Origin: Rotaria sp. Silwood1
Taxonomy: Eukaryota > Rotifera > Eurotatoria > Philodinida > Philodinidae
Assembly: GCA_905250075.1 (NCBI GenBank)
Contig: CAJNOP010000044.1
Span: 1,111,624 to 1,175,623 of the forward strand
Length of the DNA stretch: 64,000 nt
Direction: 5' to 3'
In this document: in pieces, positions 47,692-59,647 of the stretch
Numbering within the stretch: position 1 is the stretch's first letter
How the letters are laid out: each line of letters begins with the position of its first letter
Program-made: the position numbers and the translations under genes
Notes under the pieces: model-generated
Told to the model about the DNA's origin: nothing
Databases searched by the model: none
What the model saw: only the letters and a program-made list of their open reading frames with translations

Positions 47692-50600
47692 CTATTGAAA
47701 TTGTTCTGTAAGGATTGAAGAAAATGATCTAGTTTTTTCAATAATATAATAACTTCGACGAAATACACGAACTATCCGTTCAAATTCGTCATCATCATAA
47801 ACAGATCGAGCTGTATTACTTTGATCAAATGGTTCTAAAAAAAAAAGCACAAAAAATAATTCTCTTCTTTTTCGAATTCATTTTCTATTACCTTCAATAG
47901 CTAATAGAGCATGCCCATAATTTGTCATATCATTATCTAAAAATTCATCTTTATCCATTAAACAACCCATTCGAATACTAATCGCATGTTTTTCATATCT
48001 ATATAAATTTAGAATAAATATGTTTTTTTCTCAAAGTTTGTGTTTTCTTTTTACCGAAAATCTTTAGCAAAAAATCTTAAAAATCCAACAAATAATTCGC
48101 CAAGTGTTTGATGATTATCTGATTTCCATATTAATTTTGGTTCATCATTACGTTTTAAATGTGCAACAGGAATATTGACATCAAAACGATCCTTAAAGAA
48201 AAATGAAAAAGAGAATTATTTTTATAAACTCTATTCAACATACTGGTAAGAGTGCTTGCCAAACTGGTACAACTGGTGGTTGTACAATAGCTAAAATAAG
48301 CATAAATAGTAAAAAACAAAATAAAATTAACGAAAGTGAAAGTCAATAATAAACTACCTTGTAAATAGAACAGACACATTAATGTAAGAGAATAACTTGA
48401 TAATGTTTTCTGACTGGCGTCATTAATCTAATGCAAAAAAAAATAAAACAAAAACATTTTGTATATGAAAAGAATAATATTTTTTTTTCTAGCCATACAT
48501 TGTGAAATTTCGCCCATGTTTTAAGTATCAAGACTAAAATGAAACAAATTAAATTATTATAGTATATTAGTTTGAATTCTAAGAACAAGATATTTTTTGT
48601 AATCTCTCTCGAATATTTCGAGAATGACTCATCAGAAAATTTTGAAAGTTTTAGAGTAGATAAATCTCAATGATTAGAGTAAATGTCATCATAGACTAAA
48701 ACTTTCCAGATGCCTTCGGGTAAGAGATGTTGGCGTTGCAAAAGCTAAGTATGGGCTTCTTTTCTCAATTCTAATATGTCTGATGGAGTTGAACAGTTGT
48801 TTTTTACAGAAACTAGTAGACATTGTTTCAGTTGCCTACTTGTTTTTTTTTATCTCCTTCCGTTCAAATAAAAATATTATTATTCGGAGAATACTGTTAA
48901 AAGTGTATGTATACTTTTTTTATAACCTACAGCAAAAATCAGTGGTACATTATATTTTTACAGAAAACAAAATGCATTATAAACACTCGTTAGATGTACT
49001 GTGGTTGGGAAACGAAGGCGATTCTCAACGATCTTTTTGTCAAAACAGCGAAAATATTCCATGTTTTCCAGTGTTTTGATTACAATAGTTACAATTAACT
49101 CTCGAAATAGATTCAATAGATAGGGGATATATAGGAGCATTTATGGAACAACAACAAAAAAGAAAGATCTAAAAATTTTTAGTTGAACAAGAAAAAATTC
49201 TCTTATACGAAAATAGCAATTCTCTCTTGATAAATTAAAATACGTTTTGAGGAAGCCATTTTCTGCAACTATATTTTTTTTGTGAAAATCTCAAAAATAG
49301 AAGACTTCATAATCTATTTAAAACACTATTTCCTTAACATCCTCAAAAGAAAACTGCAACTTTCGTACTAACCAAGTGGTGCTACTCGTGGATCTGTTTC
49401 AGCATAGAAACGTAATAGATCTGTATTTCGAATGCCAGTTATATTATTAATGTTTACATCACATCTTAATCGACTGAAAAAAAAATCATTAAAAGAGAAA
49501 TTTTGACATTATCTCAAAGTGAATGCATATTTCCTACGTTGCATAATCAGTAAATCGAAGAATTGGTACACGAGCACGTATTAAATCACATGCACCAGCA
49601 ACTAAATATAATCAAACATACGATGACAAAACATATAGAAAAAAATAATAATAAAATGATACGAACAAATTTTTTTACGTAAAGCGCGTCGCATTATTTC
49701 AAGAAATTTTACTGCTTCACGTTTTTGATCAATCTTAAAAAAATAAAACAAAAATTAATTTTTAATATCTGATTTTTATTTTATTTTAAATATTTACAGG
49801 ATAAGATGAAATCACAATACATATATCAGCATCTGTATCTTCTGTTGCAAATCCATTTGCACTCGATCCAACTAAATAAACACCTAAATCTAAATTGATT
49901 GAACACTATTAAGAAATGAAATTCCTTTTTTCTTTCTCTCATTCTACTTGGAACAATTCCAACAAACATTGAAAAAATATCTTCACAAAGTTTCCATTTT
50001 AATGTAAAAGTAGATTCAAGTTGTTTTGCTTTATTATAATGATTTAAGAGTTCATCTGTTAGCTAAAAATATATACAATAGTCGAAAGAATATTTTTTTT
50101 TATAATTTAAAATTTTTTGCTCGGACTTTTCGTCGCATGATCGAAATGTTTCAATATCTCTAAATGCTATATATTTATATGTCAGAAAATGTCTGTGAAA
50201 GTGTGATTGTGTAGCTGTTGATATAGTTTTTTTTCTTCACTAACACCCGCATCTACAACTAGAACTTGTCGAGTTCGAGTTCAGGACTTATTCGACGAAA
50301 ACTAGCTCCTGCTCTTCGAAAAAGATATCACAACATTTTGTTCACGTACTATCTTGTTTTTGCAACATTCTGTTCATGCGGCGGTTTGTCCTACGACGAA
50401 AAGTTCGATCACCGACAACTTACCATATGAAAATCAGGAGAATTTAAATAACTAGTATTATTATCTTGTTTAAATTTTTTGGATTTATTGAATTTCGGAG
50501 TACTTGATCTATTTAAAATAAATTTACGAAATTATATAAATCTCGTTTTTTTTACATCTCCTTACTCTCGTAGTCGTTTTTTATTTGTTGATATATTCTG

Positions 50601-50732
50601 TGGACTAAAATCAATATACTGTTCATTGTCATAATTCAGAAATTCTTTTGGTGTTGATTGTAAATTATTTCCTCGACGATTTAATTGTTTATATCCAAAA
50701 CTAATCCCTTGTTTACCTCGTCTCGAAGACAT
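47692..50732 (-). CDS. TENT2: GLD2-type cytoplasmic poly(A) polymerase (TENT2/PAPD4)
   Basis: Thirteen exons in order 50732-50566, 50508-50424, 50062-49948, 49889-49798, 49733-49667, 49601-49538, 49473-49373, 48533-48499, 48427-48358, 48290-48244, 48191-48055, 47998-47892 and 47834-47692 join in phase to 409 aa (human 484). Landmarks of the nucleotidyltransferase: GSSANGF (130-136), catalytic Asp142 and Asp144 in TDADICIV, and Asp202 in RCDVNINNITGIRNT. The central domain follows (LILKTWAKFHN, INDASQKTLSSYSLTLM) and the C-terminal EEPFDQSNTARSV. GLD2 enzymes add poly(A) to cytoplasmic mRNAs, classically in germ line and neurons, with a GLD3-type or CPEB partner. Exon 5 has a second in-frame donor at 49679. 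Introns 2 and 7 are long and carry inserted DNA. The ATG lies 75 bp after the SCO1 stop. Confidence 0.92.
50125..50404. repeat. 280-bp inverted-repeat element in GLD2 intron 2
   Basis: ACTTTTCGTCGCA at 50125-50137 is mirrored by TACGACGAAAAGT at 50392-50404, a 13-bp inverted repeat with one mismatch. The interior is richer in G and C than the intron and has no coding frame. Flanks are TCGG and TCGA, too short to prove a target duplication. The right end is 19 bp from the acceptor side of exon 2. Confidence 0.4.
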
Positions 50733-50746
50733 TTTTTTTTAACTAT

Positions 50747-50748
50747 CT
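50747..50748 (-). other. Candidate trans-splice acceptor before GLD2
   Basis: In the 75-bp SCO1-GLD2 gap the minus strand has a T-rich tract with two AG sites, the last in TTTGTTTTTAG, 14 nt before the ATG. There is no room for a separate promoter of usual size, so a spliced-leader acceptor is the simplest reading. Confidence 0.5.
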
Positions 50749-50807
50749 AAAAACAAACTAAGGACATGAAAAAAAAGAAAAAACATATTCCTAATTGATT
50801 TTTAAAA

Positions 50808-52108
50808 CTATTTATTTATCTCTCTGAAAGCATTCATATGTTGTTCAATAGCATTAGCTACTTCTTTTGCATTCTTATTTCTACCGTAATAATCAACAAA
50901 ATCACCGTTTGGATTGATTAAATACATAATAATAGCATGATCAACAATATAATCATCACCAACTTTTGGCCCTTGACTAAAATAAACTCGATAATGTTTA
51001 CACATATCAGCAACTTGTTCACGTGTGCCTGTTAAACCAATGAAATGTGGTGAATAATCTTTAATATATTTTGAAACTAATTCAGGTGTATCACGTTCAG
51101 GATCAACAGAAACAAAAACTGGTTGAAATGGATATTTTTGTTTATTTTTTTGTTTAGAAAGAATTTCTGTTACTTCAGCTAGTTTTTCTAATTCTTCAGG
51201 ACATATATCTGGACAATGAGTAAAACCAAAATAAATCAATAGCCATTGACCATGAAAATCTTTATCTGTAATGGGTTTTTTTTCATGTGTTATCAATGAA
51301 AATGGACCACCAATAGCCATTTTACCAACTGCAGCACGTTGAAGTTTTCTACGATTTGCTACTTTACGTTGATCAAGATAATAAATGAAAGCCATTAATG
51401 AGGCAGCACCAATAACAGTTACAGTTACAGCTAAAAGAAATAAACTAACAATATTAAATTTAATATTTATTATAACACATAAAACAGCAATAACGAGAGT
51501 ATTGAATGAAATATTTTAATACCCAACGCTTGATAGCATACTCTATATATGTATTCAAAAACAATGCTTGTTCTTAAGTTTTTGTTTATATTTCATGCGC
51601 TTTTTGAATCAACTTTGAATAATATTTCATGTATTCATCAATAGCAACTGGAAATTTTTGATAGGATAGATATAGGATGAGTTTTGTTCTTAGACAAATA
51701 TTCGAAAAATCATTCTCACACAAAACTCAGCATGAACAATACATGAAGTTATATCATTACTTGACTTCAATATAGGATTCTATGGTTTTCTTCCATTCTA
51801 TTTTTTTAATCAGATAACAAAAATCCAATTTGAAATATCTGTTATATTTTTATTAATGTGATTCAAGCAATTTGTAATATTATACATTCACTTGACTTAC
51901 TTTTCCATGAAATATTATATTTTGCTTTCTTCTTTTCAGATGGTGGTAACGCATTCGGTAGAGTACTACCTTTCGTATCTGGTTTATTTGATAATGGTAA
52001 TGTTGATGATACAAAACGATTTTGTGATAATAAACAAGTTGATTGAAGAATATTTCTTGTTAAATAAGTTGATGTTCTAATTGATAATAAATGAGAAATA
52101 ATCGACAT
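50808..52108 (-). CDS. SCO1: SCO1-like copper chaperone for cytochrome c oxidase
   Basis: Two exons, 52108-51901 and 51430-50808, join in phase to 276 aa (human SCO1 301). The N-terminus is rich in Ser, Thr, Arg and Leu without acidic residues, as in a mitochondrial presequence. A membrane helix follows (about residues 70-88, TVTVTVIGAASLMAFIYYL), then the thioredoxin-like domain. Copper ligands are the CPDIC pair (Cys142, Cys146) after YFGFTH and His234 in VDHAIIMYL. DPERDTPE and GLTGTREQV are family signatures. The protein anchors in the inner membrane and helps load the CuA site of cytochrome oxidase subunit II. SCO1 and SCO2 cannot be separated by eye; the sequence is close to both. It sits 111 bp after GTPBP3 and 75 bp before GLD2 on the same strand. 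Confidence 0.93.
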
Positions 52109-52133
52109 GATTATTCTTTTAGTTTTCTATGAA

Positions 52134-52135
52134 CT
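52134..52135 (-). other. Candidate trans-splice acceptor before SCO1
   Basis: On the minus strand a long pyrimidine tract (TTTTTCTTTTTCTTTC...) ends TTTTATTTTAG, 25 nt before the SCO1 ATG and inside the 111-bp gap after GTPBP3. The layout matches a spliced-leader acceptor of an operon's downstream gene. Confidence 0.55.
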
Positions 52136-52219
52136 AAAATAAAATAAAGAAAGAAAGAAAAAGAAAAATTTAGTGTTTTAATTCTAAAACAATCTTGTTT
52201 TAATTTTTTCTTTTTTGTT

Positions 52220-54692
52220 TTATTTTCCAATACAAAAATCACGAAATATAACATCAAGTAATTCTTCTGTATAAACAACACCAGTTATTGTTCCAAGTGA
52301 TCGAATAGCAAGACGAAGATATTCAATAGCTAGAACAAGATCATTATTATTGTTAATTAATGTTAAAAACATTAATAAATCTTCAACTGTTCGTGTTAAA
52401 TATATTCGATGACGTTCATTAGTTAAATATGGTGTTGTAAATGATGGTTCAGTACATCTAAATATAATATAAATCAACTAAGAAAATAAATAATAATAAT
52501 AGTTTACTTTTCAGCAATATATTTCGTTAATTTCGAAAGAAATTCTTGAATATTAACACCAGAAATACATGAAATAGGTATAACATTATCATTTAATTGA
52601 TTATATTTTAATTGAATATTTTCCTCAACTAAATCAATTTTATTCAGTAGAATTAATTTAGTTAAAGAATGAAATGATGATGATTTTATCGTAAATAAAT
52701 TAGATAAATGTTTTTCAATTTGTTCAGCTAAATTTTCATTCATAGATAATGTATTAATATCAATAACAACAATCAATAGATCACATGCATTTGCTCTGCA
52801 CATAAAGAGAACAAACACATGTAGTTTTTAATCAAAAACATTTTCTTAAATTAACTAACCGATCAAAAGCTCTTGAAACTCCTTCATTTTCAATTGGATC
52901 ATTTGTGTTTCGTAACCCTGCTGTATCACAAAGAACAATTGGATATCCACCTAAATCAATCGTTGATTCAATAACATCTCGTGTTGTACCAGCAATAGGT
53001 GAGACAATAGCTGTTGGTTTTTGTGCTAAAAAATTTTCAAATTTCAAGATACCGCATGAAGCAAACGTTCTGCATTAATATTTGTATATATATATAGCGT
53101 TGCAATGCAATATCGTAGACACTTCGTGCTTTTTTTTTATGAGAAAGACTAAAAGGTCTATTACCTAAATGTATAAAAGATTTTAATCAAAAACATTATC
53201 TGAACGTCATGAAAATCTTAGAATAAAATATATCAGGAAGCTTTTGTAAAATCTTGAAGTTAGCAAAACAATTTCACGCAATCCTATAGATTTTTTTATT
53301 CTTTTCCAAAGTTTACAACTCAGCAATACAGGGGCATTATGATATCACAAAAGTATTCTCTTCGTGTTTCACATAGAGTTCTGCGGGACAAACTTCTTCC
53401 AGTTCGATTACTATCCTATCAGACTCTAGTTTTACAACGGTACGTACAAACGCTATCATAGCATTCTCCACTATCATCAATTTTGCACGATTAATGATGC
53501 AGAATTTTTCTTGCATTCATTAAATTTCAAAATATCGAAAATACTTACTCAAAATATTCAGTAATGAACTCTAAAATAATTTACAAATTAAATATTTTGT
53601 TTTTATTCAAAAATTTAATTTACTTTTCCAGCATTAGGTGCGCCTAGAATAGCTATTCGACAACCATCACGTAAAATTTCTCCACGACGATGATCTTGTA
53701 AATGTAATGAAATAGTATCATAAGTTATTTTTACTTTATTAATAACTAAAAAAACACAAAAATAAACATTAAAAAATATCAAATTTATTCTTTTATACCA
53801 TCAGTTAAAATATCATTTTCAATATGTTGATCTTCATGAAAATCAATATAAGCTTCGGCATGTGCTAAAGACTTAAAAAAGAATAAAAAAAAAAAATTAA
53901 AAGATCTTATTTTTTATGATTTATTTATTTTGTACTTTAACTAAATCCATTCTCCAACGTTCATAAAGTTCTTTTAATGAACCTTGCTTTTGATATAACG
54001 ACTGTTTACGTTGTTGTTCAGTTTGTGCATTTATTAAATCAATTAAACCTTCAGCTTCTGTTAAATCCAAACGACCATTTAAATAAGCTCTAAATAGATC
54101 TTAAATCAACTGATTAATTTTCATATTATATTTTAGGAAGAAAAAAAAAACTATTTATTACCTTTTACTAAATTCACCAGGTTCAGCTAAACGATAATTT
54201 GGAAATGAACTAAGAACTGAAAACATTGCACTTGCTATTGCTTTTGATCCATGAATATGACTAATATTTAAGAAAGAAAATTAAATTAAAAGTTTCCTTT
54301 TTTTCTTTTTTTGTATTTACAATTCAACAACATCTTCTCCTGTAAAACTTTTTGGTCCTACAAAAAAAATAAATAAAAACATATTTTCAAAATTAACATA
54401 TTTCAAAAATTTTCGTACCTTTAAACCATACAGTCATACATTGATCAATTAAATCATTTGTTTTATTATGATAGATGTTTTTTAGATATAATCTTTTTGG
54501 TTTATAATTTTCGAGTTTTGTTTCTCTTGTTAATTTTAGCAAGGATTGTGTTGCTAATGAACCAGATATACGAATAATTGCTACACCACTACGTATTTGA
54601 TAACCAGTTGCCAAAGCAAATATTGTTGATAATGATGATGAACAACGATAGAAAAGCAAACTTTTATAGATTCGTAATTGTTTTAAAATCAT
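52220..54692 (-). CDS. GTPBP3: GTPBP3 (MnmE/MSS1), mitochondrial tRNA-modifying GTPase
   Basis: Ten exons in order 54692-54419, 54357-54321, 54260-54162, 54089-53942, 53871-53799, 53745-53624, 53570-53549, 53025-52860, 52795-52508 and 52457-52220 join in phase to 488 aa (human 492). The N-terminal domain shows [16 protein letters not shown] and HGSKAIAS...[19 protein letters not shown]. The GTPase core has [18 protein letters not shown] (G2), DTAG (G3) and LLNKIDL (G4). The protein ends FCIGK, with the cysteine required in MnmE. With MTO1 it installs taurinomethyluridine at the wobble base of mitochondrial tRNAs. The P-loop is split: exon 6 ends GAPNAGK and a 22-nt microexon supplies SSLLNIL. 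A short presequence follows the chosen ATG; the frame is open further upstream to 54773 but less presequence-like. Confidence 0.93.
53373..53393. repeat. Relic transposon end in GTPBP3 intron 7
   Basis: ATAGAGTTCTGCGGGAC, then AAAC, differs at only two positions from the terminal repeat of the element at 59648-60714 (ATAGAGTCCTGCGGGAAC...). No inverted partner was found in the 523-bp intron, so this is probably a truncated copy. The surrounding 53215-53460 is richer in G and C than normal introns here. Confidence 0.45.
53549..53570 (-). other. GTPBP3: 22-nt microexon of GTPBP3
   Basis: Minus-strand acceptor ATTATTTTAG and donor GTAAGT enclose 22 nt encoding SSLLNIL plus one base. It joins AAA of exon 6 (end of GAPNAGK) to CA-CAA-AAA of exon 8 and restores the expected GTPase walker sequence [18 protein letters not shown]. 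Without it the exons do not join in frame. Confidence 0.85.
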
Positions 54693-55121
54693 CTTTGTTT
54701 TTATATAGAAAACAAAAAAAAAAATATTATATTTATATTTATATATAGATATATTAATATGATACAACAGCAAAAGCTGAACATACTGTTATTATTAAGA
54801 ACAAAAACAAAAAAAAAAAAAGAAACAAATTGCATAAAATAAAACTACGACAAAATGACTAGAATAAGATTGACTCGTTAAAAATTATATGTATAGATAT
54901 ATACAAACTATCTGTTACAATAAAATAATTTCTCTTAAAATTACAACAAAAGAAAAGAAAAATAGATGGACGAAAAAAATATTTCTTTTTTTTTTGACAT
55001 ATTGATGCTCGCAATATTGAATATGAGATTAAACATAAAAAATTCGGTGATGATAAACTTATTGAATTTGTCATTAGTTCATCTTCAAAATAATGAAAAA
55101 AGAAAATTTTTTATTTTAAAA

Positions 55122-57918
55122 TTAAGTTTTTTGATTTGTTGGAATATGAATATCACATTCTATTAAAAAAGAAAAAAAAAAGCAAAGAAAATAAAACAAA
55201 ATTTAAAAATTATTTATACCATCAAAAACAGCAATTGGTGCATTACTAGTTGGATTAATTTCAATATCAATATTATTTTGAATATTTGATCGTATTGAAT
55301 TAAATCCTGATTTAATACCATCCATATTCACTGGATCACGTGGTATTAATTGTGGTACCATATCATTTAATGTTTTATCTAGAATAAAATAAAAGTATTA
55401 ATTTTATAAATTTTTAATTTAACTTACAATTCATTAAAACAGGTTCTTTTAATGTTGCATGACGATGTTTTCGTCGACTAGCCTAAAAGAAATTCAATAA
55501 AATTACATTAATATACAAAAAAATAAAATGTTTACTTTAATTTGTTGAACAAGCATAAAACAACAATAAGCTGGAAAACCAATACTAGCACAAACGGCAC
55601 CAGCTACTACTGCTAAGCATAAAATAATTGGTGCAGCTAAAATTTTTCCACCAAGTATTGAACCACGTATAAGTCGACGTTTTAATGGTTTATCAGGATA
55701 AAAACGATATTTGCAACCAAGCACACTTAATTCACTATAATGATCGCCTAAAACACAAAAACAAATTTTAATCATGAATTATTGAAATTCATTTAGGTTC
55801 CTTCGTCTTAAAAAATTCCATCATCTTCTATTTGAATAGTGTTCTTTTTCTCAGATAAAATGTGAAATCTCTTTTAATCGCGCACATTCCAAAATTCTTC
55901 AAGAAGCTTCATACAAGTCAATTAGTTTAGTTTTTGTTTGGAAAGACTATTTGAACTTGCAGTGTCTAGTCTTTGCATCAAGCTTTTTTATTATTATATT
56001 AAAAAGTACTTCTATACATAGATGATAAGTTTTTATAATGAGATTGTTATCCTTTTTCTCTGTATAAAAAGTAAGAATTTTACAAAAAGAAAAAGAAAGA
56101 GCACTCCAGGAGCAATTTTCGATTTCTATTTGTTAAGACAATCAAGATCTTAAAATACAAACCTATAAATTTAATATCTCGAAAACGATCACCACATTTA
56201 TAACAAAATTCAGTTTTACAACGAAGACAAACTATATGATCACATCCTTTCGTTCGTTGAATATAAACCTTAAATAAATAAATTAAATAGCAAATATAAC
56301 TAATAAAAAAAAAAGAAATAAATTACTTTGCAAGATGGACATTGTTGTGCATTATGTTGTCCATAATGAACTTCTCTTGCCCATTTTTTTAACATACGAT
56401 CACCACGACGAAATTCTTTACATTGTATACCATCATGCCATGGTGAATGACATTGAAAACACCATATTAAATTACATTCAACACATTGTACTTTAGTTGG
56501 TGCTCGTTTCATTGATCGACAAAGTTCAATATCTAGAATTAAAAATTTTTTTTTTTTTGTTGCAAAGAATATATTTTATTTTTCTTCTTATATCAAATAC
56601 CTATTTCATGTATATTTGAACATCTTGGACATGTTTTTATATTTATTGAACGATTATTATCAATTAAATAACGTGTAAATTTATGTCGTAATTCAGGTGA
56701 TATACAACGTTTATGTATTTCATCTCGATGCATATACATTTGACATTGTTGATTTGGACATTGTATACGAATAATACCTTGTTTTATTTGATGTTCAACA
56801 TATATATTTAAACATGTTGAACAAACATTAAAATTACAACATGTACGTTTTTGTAAACGTTTTAATTCGCAACAAATTGTACATTCAGATAATATTTCTG
56901 TTAAAGTTAAATGATGATTTGGTATTTGACTAATTTTATTAGAATCTTCTTCATCATTTATATGATCAAGTTCAGATGATATTGATTCATTTTCATTATT
57001 ATTATTATTATTATTATCATTGTTAATTGAATCATCTTTCGATTTATTATGTACAATGGTATCAACTAAAAAACAATGTCGATGAGATACAGTTGATGTT
57101 GATACTGATGAACTTGATAAAATTGGACGTGTATGTGTATTATTTAATGGTGCACTATTTTTTCGTATATGTAAAGTTGTATTTAATGGTTGTTCAGTAA
57201 GGGTAGATAGAGCTGTTCCAGTATTTTCAACCACTTTTCCAGTTATTGGTTGATGATGTGATCGATGTGCTGAACGAATATTTGTTGATGGTTTAATCAC
57301 TGGATAATTCATATAACGTTCAAGTACTTGACGTTGAGCTGTTGTTAATGGTAAATTAACACGAACATTTGGATGACGACTACCTCGTTCAGAATGCCAT
57401 CGTCGTGGATTATTATTACCATTAATAATAGTTGATGTTAAGTTGATATTTGTTGTTGTTAATGGAGGATTATTTGAATTTGTAAGTAAAGATGTTTTAA
57501 GACTATTTCGAAGAAAATTATCAAGTATAACTGTTGAACCAAGAAGAATTTTTCTATTAATTGATTGTACTTTAGTATCATTTGTTTCATATGTTAAACA
57601 ATAAGAACAATTATTTAATGTATTATTTTCATTATTAGCTAATAATTTTTCAGCAACATGTTCAAGTTGTGTTGTATAATTTTTTTGTAAAACAGCAAAT
57701 GGACATGAATGATTTAAATGTTTTTTTCTTAATTGATCATCAACATTTAATGTTGATAATGAACAACAACATTCATCAATATTTATATTATTAATAATAT
57801 CTTTATTTATACTTAAATTATGATGTTCATCATTAAATAAATCTAAATTAAATAATGAACAATGTTGCCATTGTTTAATATCATGATGATTTATTTCTTC
57901 TTGGATATTATCTGCCAT
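55122..57918 (-). CDS. RNF217: RBR-type E3 ubiquitin ligase, RNF217-like
   Basis: Seven exons in order 57918-56601, 56532-56327, 56268-56163, 55747-55536, 55482-55428, 55378-55220 and 55159-55122 join in phase to 697 aa. About 340 residues of Asn, Ser and Thr-rich, probably disordered sequence (with an Asn run at 300-308) precede RING1 (346-392, CTICCELKR...CPNQQC). The in-between domain follows (CPRC, CVEC, WCFQC, SPWHDG). RING2 starts CPSC at 504 with Cys517 in KGCDHIVC at the position of the catalytic cysteine. After RING2, GCKYRF and KRRLIRGS lead to a hydrophobic anchor (about 567-590), as in RNF217. RNF19 is the alternative but has a different tail. RBR ligases pass ubiquitin through a cysteine thioester. 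The last exon (ECDIHIPTNQKT) is chosen from good splice sites; a stop 5 codons past the exon 6 donor is the alternative end. Confidence 0.85.
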
Positions 57919-58657
57919 CTAAAATATTCAAAATAAAATTTCATAATTCAAAAACAAAACAAAAACGATAAACAATTGTTGATGATGATGATGAAAAGAA
58001 AAATCTACTACCGATCGTCATCATCATTGAGTGTTTTTTTTTAATTTTAAAAAAAGATGATTTGATAAATATTTAACCAATCATAGATTCATATAGGGGG
58101 CAACATGTTTTATTATTATTAATTATTCATAGTAGAGAAATTAAATGAAGTAAGTAACTACTAAAGATATGATCACTTATACGATGATTAATGCGTATGT
58201 GTCCATAGACTAATGAATTGGTCATACTGTTTTGGTAACTTCACACTTCGGACATTTTTTGAAGATAAACCAGAACTGCAGCTCGATATAGAATAATTTT
58301 TACCATCAATTATTGTCAAAGTTCTATATAGGGCTTCTTAATTTTTATTAAGAGACTGCCACATGTAGTGCATTTGATTATTATTCGCTTAATTCGCTAT
58401 GCTTTATCTGCTTTGTTGATGTACTGTTCACAGACAGAGTTGTATTATTTTTTTTCAAATGCTATCAGTTCATATTCTAACATTGTTACGAGCCTATAGA
58501 TATAAAAATATTCTTAAAAAAAATTGAGCTGTTATTCTGGTTTTTTTGAGCTCAGATTTACACCAATCGATCAAGGTATAAGATACGGAGTAAGTCTTTT
58601 AATTGAAAGTTTGCTAATATAATAATGTCCTGTATTTGAAGACATATTTAGTTTTTC
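57919..58657. other. Upstream flank of the RBR ligase gene, no gene seen
   Basis: Probable promoter region of the RBR gene, AT-rich with nothing recognisable on either strand. Confidence 0.4.
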
Positions 58658-58939
58658 TTGCAAAGATTCCTAGCAAACTATCAAATTTTAATGACTTTAT
58701 TCAATGACGATATCAGTCTTCTTTTATTTATACATATGCCTAAACGATTGTCTGTTGGTGAATATTTAATTCTTTATTCCATTAACACATTGATAGCATT
58801 TGTTGGACTCTTTTCTATGGGAATGCTATATGAATACTCAACAAAAGTTGATAAACTTCATCGTTCATTTAGACATATTGAAACAAAATCAATTAAATAT
58901 ATTGGAATATATCAAGAAAAACTGTTCACAATTGTTTGA
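58658..58939 (+). other. Open frame with one membrane helix, possible gene fragment
   Basis: A 93-codon frame without a good start includes MPKRLSVGEYLILYSINTLI, then AFVGLFSMGMLYEYS, a credible membrane helix, and a basic stretch (LHRSFRHIETK). It is flanked by no clear acceptor, and the end loses protein character. It may be an exon or fossil of an unrecognised membrane protein; random hydrophobic frames are also common in AT-rich DNA. Confidence 0.3.
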
Positions 58940-59647
58940 TGTATATCCAGAATTTAATCTTTTTTGTGAAGCAGATTTATGAGCCATTGCATCTAAGCTA
59001 CGATCTGGAGTGCTCAATCAACCATCTTCGATTATATCCACTTTTACACATGTGATAGAGGAAACTATTTGATGATGTTTGCCGAAAACCGCATCGAAAA
59101 ATATTGATCCACTGATTTTTTATTGAACCGTTACGAAAAGCCCCAAAATCCACGATCATGAGAAAACCGTCCATTGTTACGGCTGTATCTTGAGAAAAGC
59201 TCAACAGATCGAGCTGAAACTTTCTATCAACACTCATAGTTAATGATGCTGTCATCAGAAAATATTTCAAGCGAATTGCTTGTTCCGTTGATTTTCTGCA
59301 AATACCCTTTGGAGAGGTCAAAATGCTAATTTTAGCCAGTTTTGTGATTCTATATCTGGTGACTAGTGCATGATAGAGTCTTGAAACTTTTTTTGCAGAA
59401 AGATCTCAATGATATCTTGTTTTGGTAAAAGTCTCAGCTTGCCTGAGCAAAGTGTTCGTTTTTAGCAACCCGAGCAAAGTCGAATTTTTCCTAAAATCGC
59501 GATTTAGGACGTTGGCGGTCACAACGAATACGGAACAGCTAATGAGGGGAGTACTTGGCCCTGAAAGCTTCATCTTTGATCTACAACTTGGCGCAAAAAT
59601 CGGCGTGGAATCTCTATGGGAGCTTTGGCCATAGAGGCTTGGCAATA
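58940..59647. other. GC-richer unidentified stretch left of the transposon
   Basis: Base composition is clearly less AT-rich than the neighbouring genes' introns. The minus strand has a 107-codon frame at 58998-59321 (FQLDLLSFSQDTAVTMDGFL...) without known motifs. It is probably transposon-derived, but no ends could be defined. Confidence 0.35.

Noticed and set aside
55203-55219. Early end of the RBR ligase (DGINNF, stop at 55203)
   Set aside because: Possible, but a donor (GTATAA) followed 60 bp later by a T-rich acceptor and a short terminal exon fits the intron style of all neighbouring genes, so I preferred the spliced end.
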